From NCBI RefSeq assembly GCF_001625305.1, contig NW_017802713.1:334931-398930 (forward strand): a stretch of 64,000 nucleotides of DNA. Direction: 5' to 3'. Position 1 is the first letter of the stretch. Every line of letters begins with the position of its first letter. Below the pieces are notes generated by a model. It was not told where the DNA came from and did no database searches. It saw only the letters and a program-made list of their open reading frames with translations. The position numbers and the translations under genes were made by a program. Positions 1-9,898 of this stretch are shown here, one piece after another. Source of the DNA: Branchiostoma belcheri. Lineage: Eukaryota; Chordata; Leptocardii; Amphioxiformes; Branchiostomatidae.

Positions 1-83
1 TAGTAATCGTTCAACTGAACAAAAGTAAACATCCGTTAGACTCTCAAGACCAGATGACTACGATGAAAAAAATACACTCAAAC

Positions 84-2765
84 CTTCACAAGGAGGCAAA
101 CCCAGGAACCAAGGTAGGGCAGTCTTCTTGGAACGGTGGCCATCTTTGGCAGATATCGCAATGGGAAAAACTGACCTGGGAATGGTGGCTGTCTTGAAGA
201 GTTGTTTTCTATTTTTTTCTATTTTGTCTGTGTATCTACGCATGTGTTCGTGTCACACGTATGTGACTGTAATATATCTCGAGTTCACTCCACTTTTCGT
301 AAAAAGAAACCCACTTGCCTTGTGTATGAGAGGTTCGTACTTGCGCTCGATCAGTTTCCAGTGTTTGGTGCCGTTGTACAGACAGTTCATGGTGTTTAAG
401 GGATCCTTGTGGATAACGCTGCTGCTACCGTTAGAGCTCATCCATAGATAGATCTAAACCATGAAAAGATAGTCGCCCTGTAAGTCGTCCATGCATTGCG
501 TTCGTCAAGTAGTAGAGTAGTTAATGGTGTTAAGAACTAATCTTCAAGCAGATAATACGGTGGCAATGCAGTATCCATTAGTCATAGTGTCCGCTAATGG
601 ATACTCTTCCGGCCAATGGATGCAACCTTGCCACGAGCTGCTTGCCACCATATATCTGTTTGCAGATTAGTCAAGAATATAGTTCTTGTTATGCAGTCAT
701 TTTCTCGTTGCTTTTTAGCTTTAATGAGTAGGAAAGACGCGTATGTATCACTGTCAGTCCATCGAGAAAATTCCATTAAAAATATTGCTGATAACTTAGT
801 ATCCGTCTTTTAAGTACATGTACGTCTTAATCATTCTAGTTAAAGTTGAAGTCTTTCCTGCACCAGATGATACACAGGGCGGTGCATTTGAGCCACACGT
901 ACAGTTGTGCAACCACTGCAACAGGGGGCTAGTCCACTGGTAGTGGTGACGCTGTGTCCAAGTCCCATACTCTTTCCCAAAATACTGTATTGAGTGCTCA
1001 ATGAAGCATAGAAAGCATAATGTACCATTTTTAAGTCTTTGACATGACTCGACTGGGGCATAACTACGACCCACTGAATGTAACTATACTCACTTGCCAA
1101 ATTTGCCACAGGTCATATCACCTGTCTCATAGTAGTTGTAAAACCTTACAGAACCCTTACCTCCACAAGACTCTTACGGAAGGAGCCACAGGTGAGACAA
1201 GGCTGTACCAGGACTTCATGGTACATGTCGGTGGGTAACTGTGAAATGACGTACACATCTACGTCTTGGTCATGATAGGTGTCCAGGACGTGTTCCATGG
1301 TGTCTCGTCCTACTATGCCATTTACTCCAATCGGAATCCCGCTTTTTTTCTCTTTTTTGCCGTCAAGACGAATCTTTTGGAACAAGAAACGTACTAATGA
1401 ACGAACAGACAGTCAAGTACCAGAGATATCAACCAACTTTGAGGCGTTTAAAAACTTCTTTTCCCCAACAGCTTCTGTTTTCCCCAAGAGCTTCTAATCC
1501 TAGATCCTGGAAGGTTATACGATCATAGCTCAACTTTTTTGTGGAAGAAGAGGGATGGGCTCCGCCTTCCAATACCGTGCCCTAGACACAGTGGATTAAC
1601 AACCAACTTCCCCTACGGACTTAAAAAAGGCTACGGGAATACCTTCACCCTTTTTTGATAGTAGAGTGGAACTAGTTTATGTATTGATTTTTTCAAAAGT
1701 GGTAAATCAGGTTTATCATTGTCAAGATTGTCAGGAAAAGCACAGGCATTGGTTCAATACTTAAGTTGCTAAGAAGTTTCCAGGATAAGTTGCGCGGCAA
1801 TTGATACCTCACCTCACCTCACCGGTCCCATAGCAGTCTGTCCTGCCGTCGGGGCAACTAAACTGTCCACAATTGATACGATTCATATGAAATCCTAACC
1901 TCTGATCTTATTACTTTGAAAAGATTGTCAGCATTTCATGATAAAATAGTTTATTCCCCTGTAGAGACACATACATACAAATCTACTAGTACAAAAGCAC
2001 CTTTGAAAATGTAAAGCGATATACTTAATTTGTTTTCTTCTTCTTTACCTCTAGTTTTCCGTAGTTGTCCCTCAGGTACTCGTCTGTCCATAATGTGAAG
2101 GCAGGACTGTTTTTGGCGGCACCCCGCAGAATCACCGGCTTGTCATGTTTCACATACTTGTCCCAGAATTCCTACAGTTGGATAGACATGGTGTTGTCGT
2201 AATTATACTCAAATGTATTCATGCATCTTTTACTGTAGTCTATTTGTTGCTGCTGTTTTATATTCGTTAAGTTTGTAAACGACTTGTAACAGTTACAATT
2301 CGGTTGATGAGGTCTAGATCTCCAGGATAGGGATATTGTAACCATATTGAATTGAATTGAATTGAATTGAATTGAATATAGACGTCGACGGGTCTGCATC
2401 AATCAAGGTTCTCACCTAGAGTTTTCGACCAGTCACTCTGGTCTTTGTAGAGCTGGCCGAAAAATATGGCTCTAGGTGAGTATTTACCTTTTGTGTTGGA
2501 ACAAAAGTTTTACCCTTTTTTCACAATTTTTGATAGACAAGGACCCAATGATAAAAGAGATAATGTATGTGTATAGGAGATTGAAACAAAAGACCCAGTC
2601 ACGTACCCGTGGATGTGGGATGTTGTGCAGCTCATCTATGGGGACATCCGGAGGTCGATGACCCCCCAGAGGCTGCAGGTGACCCACAGGGAGGGCGGAG
2701 TCACCAGTGATGGAGTGTGGTCCACACACGGCCAGGAGGAGGAGGAACTTCCACACTTGCTCCAT
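84..2765 (-). CDS. JmjC-domain protein with signal peptide, 5' part (gene runs off the left edge)
   Basis: Four minus-strand exons join in phase: 2765-2607 (53 codons), 2171-2049 (41 codons), 1373-1161 (71 codons) and 453-315 (46 codons plus one base). The start ATG at 2765 opens a hydrophobic signal peptide (MEQVWKFLLLLAVCG). Exon 2 has the family block FWDKYVKHDKPVILRGA; exon 3 has DTYHDQDVDVYVISQLP and a CLTCGSF segment; exon 4 has SVIHKDPLNTMNCLYNGTKH, with the His-x-Asp iron ligands of a Fe(II)/2-oxoglutarate oxygenase. All introns are GT...AG. A possible fifth exon (175-84, phase-compatible, about 30 codons) resembles the family poorly and has a weak donor. The second iron-binding His is not visible, so the catalytic domain is incomplete here. 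The signal peptide suggests a secretory-pathway rather than nuclear protein (inference). The substrate is unknown. Confidence 0.8.
841..1030 (-). repeat. SINE 3' segment (same family as 13058-13345)
   Basis: This intronic stretch of the JmjC gene matches, in reverse orientation, the body and tail of the tRNA-derived SINE at 13058-13345: the segments reading GGACTAGCCCCCTG and CCACTACCAGTGG are shared. The tRNA-like head is missing, so it is a truncated, diverged copy. Open frames across it are repeat-derived. Confidence 0.65.
1545..1660. repeat. Dispersed repeat shared with 49345-49440
   Basis: About 110 bases beginning GAGGGATGGGCTCCGCCTTC and ending near the GGGAATACCTT segment recur with substitutions at 49345-49440 inside a BTB-ZF intron. 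It looks like the tail of another short interspersed element. No coding potential is seen. Confidence 0.55.
2345..2378. repeat. Pentanucleotide microsatellite (TTGAA)n
   Basis: About six uninterrupted TTGAA/AATTG units lie in the first intron of the JmjC gene. Confidence 0.85.
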
Positions 2766-3316
2766 GCTTATTCAACACGGAACAAACAATGAAGCACATT
2801 AAACACGAAAAAACAGTTACCTAAGCAACTGGCTATGATTTTGCAAACGGTCAGAAGTTTCAGGTTGTATCGACTGCCTTAAGCCAGTGACACTAGTGAG
2901 CTCTCAATTTAGCAGGTTTATAAACACGAACTATTCATTGGTACGCAAATATAGTGGAGACAGATTTTTTATCGTTCAATGGGAAACAAAAGCTGAAGTT
3001 AACTAACGTCTGACCGTTTCCAAAATCATATAAAGTGCTTAATATTAGTAACTGTTTTTGCGTATCTTATTATCAGGATGTTAACCTTCACCGACGAATG
3101 ACGTACGTTACATATGTTTTATAAGATGTGACTGTTTAAGTCAATAACCTGGCTCTAAATTGTAACTTGTTAGAGCATTCAGACACGAAAATCAGTAGCC
3201 ATCTTGCCGTTGTGAAGTGTTTTGTTGTTTTATGCTTGTTCTACAGGTGCACAGGAAACTGTAGAAAATGTCATCCCGAAAGAAAAAAGGTTCTGAGATC
3301 CGGCACGGGCCTTTCG

Positions 3317-3450
3317 TAGTCTCCACCAGACTCCTTTGCAGGCTGAATAAATGGTAGGCATCGGCCTAAAATTGGGATTTAATTACCCGGAGGAATTGGC
3401 CGGCCAGAGAAGGCAATTTGCATACAGGCAAAGGAGTCTGGTGGAGACTA
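3317..3450. mobile_element. MITE, 23-bp perfect TIRs, 9-bp target-site duplication
   Basis: The first 23 bases (3317-3339, starting TAGTCTCCACCAGACTCC) are repeated as an exact reverse complement at 3428-3450. The 134-bp element is flanked by GGCCTTTCG on both sides (3308-3316 and 3451-3459). A 9-bp duplication is typical of Mutator-like elements, but the class is inferred. There is no coding capacity. Confidence 0.85.
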
Positions 3451-3840
3451 GGCCTTTCGCACGGCGGACTGAACTGTCACCGAGCCATGTGTTCCCATAA
3501 GCAGTGGGGGTAACCTGGGTACCATCGCCTATTGTCCCTTTCCACTGGGTTCATTTCTGTGTCAGCGCTTTGCCCGGACTGGCCACTTGTACCTCCCATG
3601 TGGAGATTTCTAAGAAGCCTTCAAATCAAACCCATTTTAAGGTTAAACCTCCTTCCCGAAACTAGTTTGCTCACGATTACGAGGCACAGAATCAGTATTA
3701 TTGTTTGCTCTTGCATCACAAGCACGCATTTTGTTTCGAAAGCTAATATAGTTGTTTCTTCAGAAGCAGATGATAACACCTGCAACATGAGCTTTGAGTA
3801 TGACGATTACAACCACCTGTCGAACAAGTCGATTTGACCG

Positions 3841-4077
3841 GGTTTACGGAAAAGGCTGGGGACCCGGCCTCGGCTATCTAGCTGGGCTGGCTACGTAAGC
3901 TGATGACTAGCACCTTCAGATTACATAACCAGATAGCTCCCATTTTTAGAATGCCCATTTTTGAGAATACCCATCATTTGTGAGGATATGAATGGGGGTA
4001 TCTGAGTAGCCTGACGTGCTAGCCAGCCCAGGTAGACAGAAGAGACCTAGGACACAGCCCAGTCGTTTCCGTAAACC
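3841..4077. mobile_element. Imperfect inverted-repeat element (MITE-like)
   Basis: The left end reads GGTTTACGGAAAAGGCTGGG and the right end is its approximate reverse complement (CCCAGTCGTTTCCGTAAACC). An inner pair, GCTGGGCTGGCTA near 3891 and TAGCCAGCCCAG near 4020, is also inverted. No clear target duplication was found. Confidence 0.55.
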
Positions 4078-4278
4078 TGTCAGAGAGTAGTCTGCACTGT
4101 GTCAGTTTGACTCGCGTCTTTTACAAAAGTTAACGCAAAGAAGACCAATGCGCTTACATAACCGCAAAACAGTTGTAAGCAAACCTTTTCTACGTAAAAC
4201 AGGGACATGAACGTAAAGAAAGTTACAGACAAAGATTGAGGAAAGTTCACAAGAAATCATGGACAGAAGGGTCCTCAC

Positions 4279-4359
4279 CTGCAAACCTTCGCCTTCGCGC
4301 AAGTTACAATAATGTTTCACACCGGAGTTCGTCTCACACTGCCGCTTCAAGTTGTTCAT
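4279..4359 (-). other. Possible first exon on the minus strand
   Basis: An ATG at 4359 opens 27 codons (MNNLKRQCETNSGVKHYCNL...) ending in CAG directly before a good donor, GTGAGG. It could be an upstream exon of the JmjC gene, but joining it to the sequence before the ATG at 2765 would not keep the frame. It may be 5' UTR or chance. Confidence 0.2.
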
Positions 4360-4629
4360 GTGACACAGGGCGCGAAATTTGAGTTTGAAGAGTCGTTTAG
4401 AATCGTTCTTCCTGCCCTACGTGTGTGTTCTATAACGTGCATGTCTGCTTCATGTCTCAGTCTTTTCAGCGCGAGCTCGAGATCATGAGGCCATTTAACC
4501 TTATCCTGCTGTCCTCAATAATTGTTGGGAATCATTGAAGGTAAACATTATGCATTTGCTTTGCAAATATTACCTATCTAATATTTAGATAAAATAGATT
4601 GCCTGTGCGTTCATGTGTAAGAGGGATGG

Positions 4630-5820
4630 TATACTTACATTACTCAGGTCATTATTTGCAACTCCATCTTGGCCTGCCACAGGCCTGGCCTGCCACACAG
4701 AACAGTACATGTATGTACCAAAGGTCATTTATCGTCCTCCTTACATAAATTATAGCGACTCGATCTTGTACATCTTCATCCAACACCGTACAAACCTCAG
4801 TACATTCTTCGTGCTACCTTTGTAATTATCCTTTGGGCATCAGTTTGACTATGGAATGGAGTAGTACTTATCTTCATAAATAAGATGACCCTTGGAGTCA
4901 AAGAACAGGCGAGGACAACAAAGGTCGATTATTGCCCCACTTACATAAATTATAGCGACTCCATTTGGGCCATTTCCCCACACGGCACAAACTGAACATG
5001 TCGCACAGCAAGACCGCTCTCGTCACCGGTGGGACCCGAGGAATCGGCTACGGTATAGCCGAGGAGCTCGCCTCTGTCGGCTACGATCTTGTTCTAGGCT
5101 ACCGACAGAACCAAGAACGTGCCCAAGACGCCAAAGCACACCTGGAGGGAACGTACAAGGTGCGCGTGTTTCTGGTTGGAGGCACGACAGAAGAAGAAGC
5201 CACAGTGGACGCTTACTTCTCCTGTATCGACCAGAACTTCGGCGGTAAGCTGAACGCGCTCGTCCACAACGCCGGTGGCTACTGGGGAGGCATCGCCGCC
5301 GGCAAACCAGACGCTAACGGCAGCTGGTTCCAGGGTTGGGAGGCGTACGAATACTACCAGGGCATGTACCCCAAATGTTTCATCAGGCTCGTGGAAAAGG
5401 CGGTCACCCGGATGGAGGACGAGCGAGGGTACATCGTCGCCGTGTCTTCTCCTGGGTGCAACAATAACCAAAGCCCCCACCTCAACTACATCATGCCTGG
5501 CATCTCCAAGTCCAGTATGGAGTACCTGGTCCGCCACTACGCCAAGCAGCTGGCTCCCAGAAGGATCACCTGTAACGTCATCATTCCGGGGTTCGCCAAA
5601 ACCGAGGCCTGGGACCCGATGCTGGAGAACTTCGGCGCGGATCGGGTAGATGGGATGGTGAAGTCGTACGGCATGAAGCGGTGGAGCGATCCGCGGGAGT
5701 ACGGCGGGGTCGTGGCGTTCCTGTGCTCGGAAAAGGCGGCGTTCGTCACCGGGGTTACCCTACCCGTGGACGGAGGGTTCCACCTGGGAAAGTAACTGAT
5801 CCTGGAAGAAGTAGTTGCAT
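4630..5820. repeat. Left arm of a 1.2-kb inverted duplication
   Basis: This arm, containing the SDR gene and about 370 bases upstream, matches the reverse complement of about 7180-8325. Similarity starts near the sequence TTACTCAGGTCATTATTTG and ends about 20 bases after the stop codon, at GATCCTGGAAGAAG. Within the arm a short motif, TACATAAATTATAGCGACT, occurs twice (about 4743 and 4944). Confidence 0.85.
4998..5795 (+). CDS. Short-chain dehydrogenase/reductase, FabL-like active-site spacing (copy 1)
   Basis: An intronless 265-residue classical-length SDR. Visible features are the Rossmann cofactor motif TGGTRGIG (residues 10-17), HNAGG (90-94, the NNAG position), active-site serines 150-151 in AVSSPGC, and Tyr164 to Lys171 in NYIMPGISKSS. 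The Tyr-x6-Lys spacing differs from the usual YxxxK and matches FabL/FabI-type enoyl-ACP reductases. The C-terminal GVTLPVDGG segment is the normal SDR end. The ATG at 4998 was chosen over one at 4965 because the conserved domain starts right after it and the other copy lacks the upstream ATG. It should be an NAD(P)H-dependent reductase; the substrate is unknown. It is paired tail-to-tail with the copy at 7205-7999. The coding sequence is markedly G+C-richer than its flanks. Confidence 0.9.
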   Translation: MSHSKTALVTGGTRGIGYGIAEELASVGYDLVLGYRQNQERAQDAKAHLEGTYKVRVFLVGGTTEEEATVDAYFSCIDQNFGGKLNALVHNAGGYWGGIAAGKPDANGSWFQGWEAYEYYQGMYPKCFIRLVEKAVTRMEDERGYIVAVSSPGCNNNQSPHLNYIMPGISKSSMEYLVRHYAKQLAPRRITCNVIIPGFAKTEAWDPMLENFGADRVDGMVKSYGMKRWSDPREYGGVVAFLCSEKAAFVTGVTLPVDGGFHLGK

Positions 5821-5827
5821 AAATTAT

Positions 5828-6233
5828 GCCACCCGAACTGCACAGGAAAGTTCTGACGACTTACAGCGGTCAGACTGCCTATTGGCAATTAAAAATGACT
5901 GTAGTAACCAGTTCCACCCGGGAAGGTAACTGATCAAATCTAGTTATAATGAAGAAGAGTATCTTAAAATAAACGAACGTCTAAGAACTATCATCACCAA
6001 ACTAGAAATCAGCTGTCATGCACTCCGTATCGAATCAGGACGGCACAACCGCACACCTCTGGAGCAAAGAATTTGTCAATTTTGTAGCTTGAACAAGGTA
6101 GAAGATGAAGTCCACTTTGTCGTACATATGTAATATACGTGACACAATTTCTGCCACCTCGACTGCACAGAAAAGGTCTGTCGACTTCAAAGAGTCCGTC
6201 AGACTGGCTATTGGCAAGTAGAATGTCTGTAAT
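5828..6233 (+). pseudogene. Retroelement-derived fragment and flanking direct repeat
   Basis: At 5942-6133 one frame reads 63 residues to a stop and includes LRIESGRHNRTPLEQRICQF, then a CxxC and a VEDEVHF segment. This resembles the C-terminal zinc-binding tail of reverse-transcriptase ORFs common in invertebrate genomes (family recognition, not a search). Nothing upstream encodes a polymerase. About 80 bases at 5828-5905 recur diverged at 6152-6233. I regard it as a dead remnant. Confidence 0.5.
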
Positions 6234-7180
6234 TGTAGCAACGTGCAATGTCAATACAACCATGAACAGGCTATTTTGTTGTTAGTATATAATTGATGAA
6301 ACGTGTTTTTTTGGATTCCCACTGTATATCTAAACTTGCAAAGAGATAGTAACATCTCCAAGGAAAAGCGTATAGAACACTTGTAACACAAAACTCGATA
6401 TCTTGTGATACCAGTATGTTGAACTACAACAAAATAAAGCATCCATATACTATATCTAAGTTGCTTTTAAATGTTTGTTTTATTTCTATCTCTGCATGGT
6501 AACTTCAACATTACACACAATAAAACATCCCTGCATTGCCGTACAGGTATCTGGAGGTTCATATAAACACCATAAAAGTGGAGATTTGGTGACATATCTC
6601 GATAAAAGAGCCCATCCTCTTTAGGGTCAAATCGTTATACATGCAATTCAAAATCTCACAAAACGTTCACAGCGGGTACTTCTAGTGCTTATACAGTATT
6701 GCAAATCTGCACGTGTGTTGAGTACCCACCCCCTTTGAAGTGTTAATGAACAATGATGAAGCAATACAAATGTTTGACCAGGGGGGGGGGGGGGGTTAGG
6801 TGAGACCTCTTGCTCTGGCTAGATAAATAAGTTATATATTACTTTTGCCCGGTGTCCCTAAGAGAGCTTAACTACAATTCTCATCTTGTATCAAGGCTGC
6901 TGAAGATGATGACATTTTTTATGATCAGAGTCTTTTTAAACTCATTTAGAAATTCTTAATGGCCGCACCGAACGTTATATTTCCACCATCAAAAAGAAGC
7001 AAGAAGAAGCCGAATTCACTTACGTACTAACCCAATAGTAATCGTGCTAAGTTGACGATATCATACCCATACTGTACTTGTAAACCATTCTTATGTTGTG
7101 ACCTATTATTGTACTTAACCCAGTGGATACATATGTACAACAAAGGTCTTCATTCGTGTACTGAACCGGCTACGATATAA
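6234..7180. other. Spacer between the inverted SDR arms, no gene seen
   Basis: AT-rich sequence with a G homopolymer near 6781-6795 and no supported open frame. It forms most of the central spacer of the inverted duplication. Confidence 0.6.
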
Positions 7181-8325
7181 TATAGAGTCCAACTTCTTCT
7201 AGGATCAGTTGAGGTGTAACCCGCCGTCCACGGGTAGAGCTACTCCCGTGACGAACGCTGCCTTTTCCGAGCAGAGGAACGCCACAACGCCACCGACTTC
7301 ACGTGGTGATCCCCACCGCTTCATGCAGAGAGAAGTCACCATCCCCTCGACTTGATCCGCTCCCCTCTCTTCCAAAACTGGCCCCCAGGCCTCGGTTTTT
7401 GTGAACCCAGGGATGATGACGTTACAGGTGATCCGCCTCGGGGCCAGCTGCTTGGCGTAGTGCCTGACCAGGTACTCCACGCTTGCTTTCGATATACCCG
7501 GGCTTACGTAGCTGAGGTGGGGGCTTTGGTTATTGTTGCACCCAGGAGAAGACACGGCGACGATGTACCCTCGCTCGTCCTCCATCCGGGTGACCGCCTT
7601 TTCCACGAGCCTGATGAAACATTTGGGGTACATGCCCTGGTAGTATTCGTACGCCTCCCAGCCTTGGAACCAGCTGCCGTTGGCGTCAGGTTTGCTCGGG
7701 GGATGGCCTCCCCAGTAGCCACCGGCGTTGTGGACGAGCGCGTTCAGCTTACCGCCGAAGTTCTGGTCGATACAGGAGAAGTAAGCGTCCACTGTGGCTT
7801 CTTCTTCTGTCGTGCCTCCAACCAGAAACACGCGCACCTTGTACGTTCCCTCCAGGTGTGCTTTGGCGTCTTGGGCACGTTCTTGGTTCTGTCGGTAGCC
7901 TAGAACAAGATCGTAGCCGACAGAGGCGAGCTCCTCGGCTATACCGTAGCCGATTCCTCGGGTCCCACCGGTGACGAGAGCGGTCTTGCTGTGCGACATG
8001 TTCAGTTTGTGCCGTGTGGGGAAAATGGCCCAAATGGAGTCGCTATAATTTATGTAAGTGGGGCAATAATCGACCTTTGTTGTCCTCGCCTGTTCTCCAA
8101 GGGTCATCTTTTATGAAGATAAGAACAACTTCATTCCATAGTCAAACTGATGCCAAAAGGATAATTACAAACGTAGCACGAAGAATGTACTGAGGTTTGT
8201 ACGGTGTTGGATAAAGATGTACAAGATAGAGTCGCTATAATTTATGTAATTCGGTAAATGACATTTGGTACATACATGCTAAGATGGAGTTTCAAATAAT
8301 GACCTGAGTAATGTAAGCATTATAG
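7180..8325. repeat. Right arm of the 1.2-kb inverted duplication
   Basis: Reverse-complement counterpart of about 4630-5820, including the second SDR gene and its upstream region. Divergence is higher in the noncoding part than in the first two thirds of the gene. Confidence 0.85.
7205..7999 (-). CDS. Short-chain dehydrogenase/reductase, FabL-like active-site spacing (copy 2)
   Basis: An intronless 264-residue SDR, nearly identical to copy 1 over most of its length. It keeps TGGTRGIG (10-17), HNAGG, the Ser pair and Tyr-x6-Lys (SYVSPGISKAS). Differences cluster in the loop after HNAGGYWGG (HPPSKP instead of IAAGKP) and in the last third (for example GPVLEERGADQVEGMV versus DPMLENFGADRVDGMV), which is the substrate-loop region of SDRs. 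The frame is intact and no catalytic residue is lost, so both copies appear functional. The ATG at 7999 corresponds to the one chosen in copy 1; the frame stays open upstream to an ATG at 8107. It converges on copy 1 across a 1.4-kb spacer. Confidence 0.9.
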   Translation of the reverse strand: MSHSKTALVTGGTRGIGYGIAEELASVGYDLVLGYRQNQERAQDAKAHLEGTYKVRVFLVGGTTEEEATVDAYFSCIDQNFGGKLNALVHNAGGYWGGHPPSKPDANGSWFQGWEAYEYYQGMYPKCFIRLVEKAVTRMEDERGYIVAVSSPGCNNNQSPHLSYVSPGISKASVEYLVRHYAKQLAPRRITCNVIIPGFTKTEAWGPVLEERGADQVEGMVTSLCMKRWGSPREVGGVVAFLCSEKAAFVTGVALPVDGGLHLN

Positions 8326-8410
8326 CCTCCCCACACATACAGGATCGCACAGACAATATTTTTTTATCTTAACACTACATAGGGTAACATAGCTTAAGCT
8401 TGTTCAGGAG

Positions 8411-8590
8411 CTTTGTGCCGTGTGGGGAAAATGGAGTCGCTATAATTCATGTAAGTGGGGCAATAATCGACCTTTGTCGTCCCTGCCCTAGATAGATCCA
8501 AAGGTCATCTCTTACAAGTGACCACATGTTTGAAGATAAGAACAATCTCATTTTATTTCATGCAAACTCATGCCCAGAGGATAATTGCAA
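8411..8590 (-). repeat. Third, gene-less copy of the SDR upstream region
   Basis: Reading on the minus strand, this stretch repeats the SDR leader: the CCCCACACGGCACAAAG segment, the motif ending TTATAGCGACTCCAT, and further upstream sequence with GTTTGCATG in place of the usual bases. No SDR coding sequence follows it. It extends the duplicated block beyond the two gene-bearing arms. Confidence 0.75.
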
Positions 8591-8591
8591 G

Positions 8592-9898
8592 CAGAGGCGG
8601 CGGCACGAAATTTTGACTGGGGGGGCGAGATTTTCTCCCATGTACACTATCTTTGCGAGCGCCGAAGGCGCGAGGCGTCGCGCCGAGGCGCGACGTTANN
8701 NNNNNNNNNNNNNNNNNNNNNNNNNNNNNNNNNNNNNNNNNNNNNNNNNACAGGCGCCACTAGAGCCCGAGTAGGTCCCGGCTTTTTGGGGGGGGGGGGG
8801 CATGTTCCCCCCGGAAAAATTTTTGAATTTCAACCCATGTTTTGCATGTTGAGGGGCAAATTTGGCAGCACAAATTTCGCTGGTACATCGAGATATAAAT
8901 TTAAAGTCAGTAACGTTAAGGTCAGTCAGTGTAATCGAAATAAATCTAGCCTACCTTTCGTCCACGAACTTCTTCCGCGTCAATTTTATTACAAACAGGG
9001 AAACAATATTGCCAAGTTACGTCTTGTTTTCAATTAACTTCGGGGGGACATAGATATAAATGTTAAAATAGTCCTTGGTTTAAGAAAAATACCAAATTAA
9101 TCCGTCAACATCCGACATATCCACGCCGAAAAGTTCGAGCGAGTTGCGAGGCGGGACCAGCGGGACCTTTGCCGACGCACGCACGCACACCTCTGGGAAG
9201 GGTGCGTTGAACGGCGAAAATCAATTTTCAAAATCTTCCGACAAGCCTTCCCTACATTTTTGATCGGTATCGTTTCGATTGCCGCGATTGACGCGATTTT
9301 AATCCATGTAATTTGGCTGTGTAGTCCAGTTTCGCCGATTCTGGCGAAACAGCTAGATTTTGAAGGGGACTTTGGGAGATTTGGGCGAATACATTATAAT
9401 AATAGGGATTGATATATTGGAACGTAAAGTTCTGCCGATTCCAATGACTGATGGGACAGACGTGCTTTGAAAGTGTATAAAAACGTTGTAGAGTTAAAAG
9501 GATCTTGGAAATTTTTTTTACCTAGGCCCTCCCCCAAATTAAAATATTTTTTTCTAGGCCCTCCCCTCGGCTCAATTTTTTTCCTAGGCCCTCCCCCCCT
9601 CAGACGACCGGCCCTCCCTCCCCGGTAAATATCGTACAGTCCCCGTGACTCTTCCGCTAAAGACCAGTAGCGGACAAACAGAGACAACAGCCGGCCGCGG
9701 CCCGAGGATTTCGCAAGAAAACAAGGGGCAGTGTCGTCTACCATCACAGTGCCGCGCGCTGTATTTCTTTACTAGTACATTGTATTTGCGGCAGATTTTA
9801 GTGGAAAAATACAAAGGGTTTCAGCAAGATTTTTGGGGGGGCGACGCCCCCCCGACTTATTTTTCGGGGGGGCGGTCGCCCCCCTGCCGCCGCCACTG
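8592..9898. mobile_element. Candidate 1.3-kb TIR element containing an assembly gap
   Basis: The left end, CAGAGGCGGCGGCA (8592-8605), is matched by the right end TGCCGCCGCCACTG (9885-9898), 13 of 14 bases inverted. Inner parts are unusual: long G and C runs, and GCGACGCCCCCCCG. A CAG start with a GC-rich TIR is common in hAT-type elements (inference). No clean 8-bp target duplication is visible. Open frames inside are low-complexity. The gap at 8699-8749 falls in a GC-palindromic stretch. Confidence 0.5.
8699..8749. other. Assembly gap (51 N)
   Basis: Run of N following a GC-rich palindromic stretch, probably hard to sequence. Confidence 0.99.

Larger units (their letters stand above)
2766..4997. 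other. Intergenic region between the JmjC gene and the first SDR gene
   Basis: No supported gene. It holds the MITEs at 3317-3450 and 3841-4077, a fragment of the foldback family (about 2805-3110, related to 33389-33690), a possible minus-strand exon at 4279-4359, and the duplicated SDR upstream arm from about 4630. Confidence 0.6.

Noticed and set aside
4998-7999. Loss of the catalytic tyrosine in both SDR copies
   Set aside because: The apparent Pro in a YxxxK window disappears when Tyr-x6-Lys spacing is considered; Tyr and Lys are both present in each copy.
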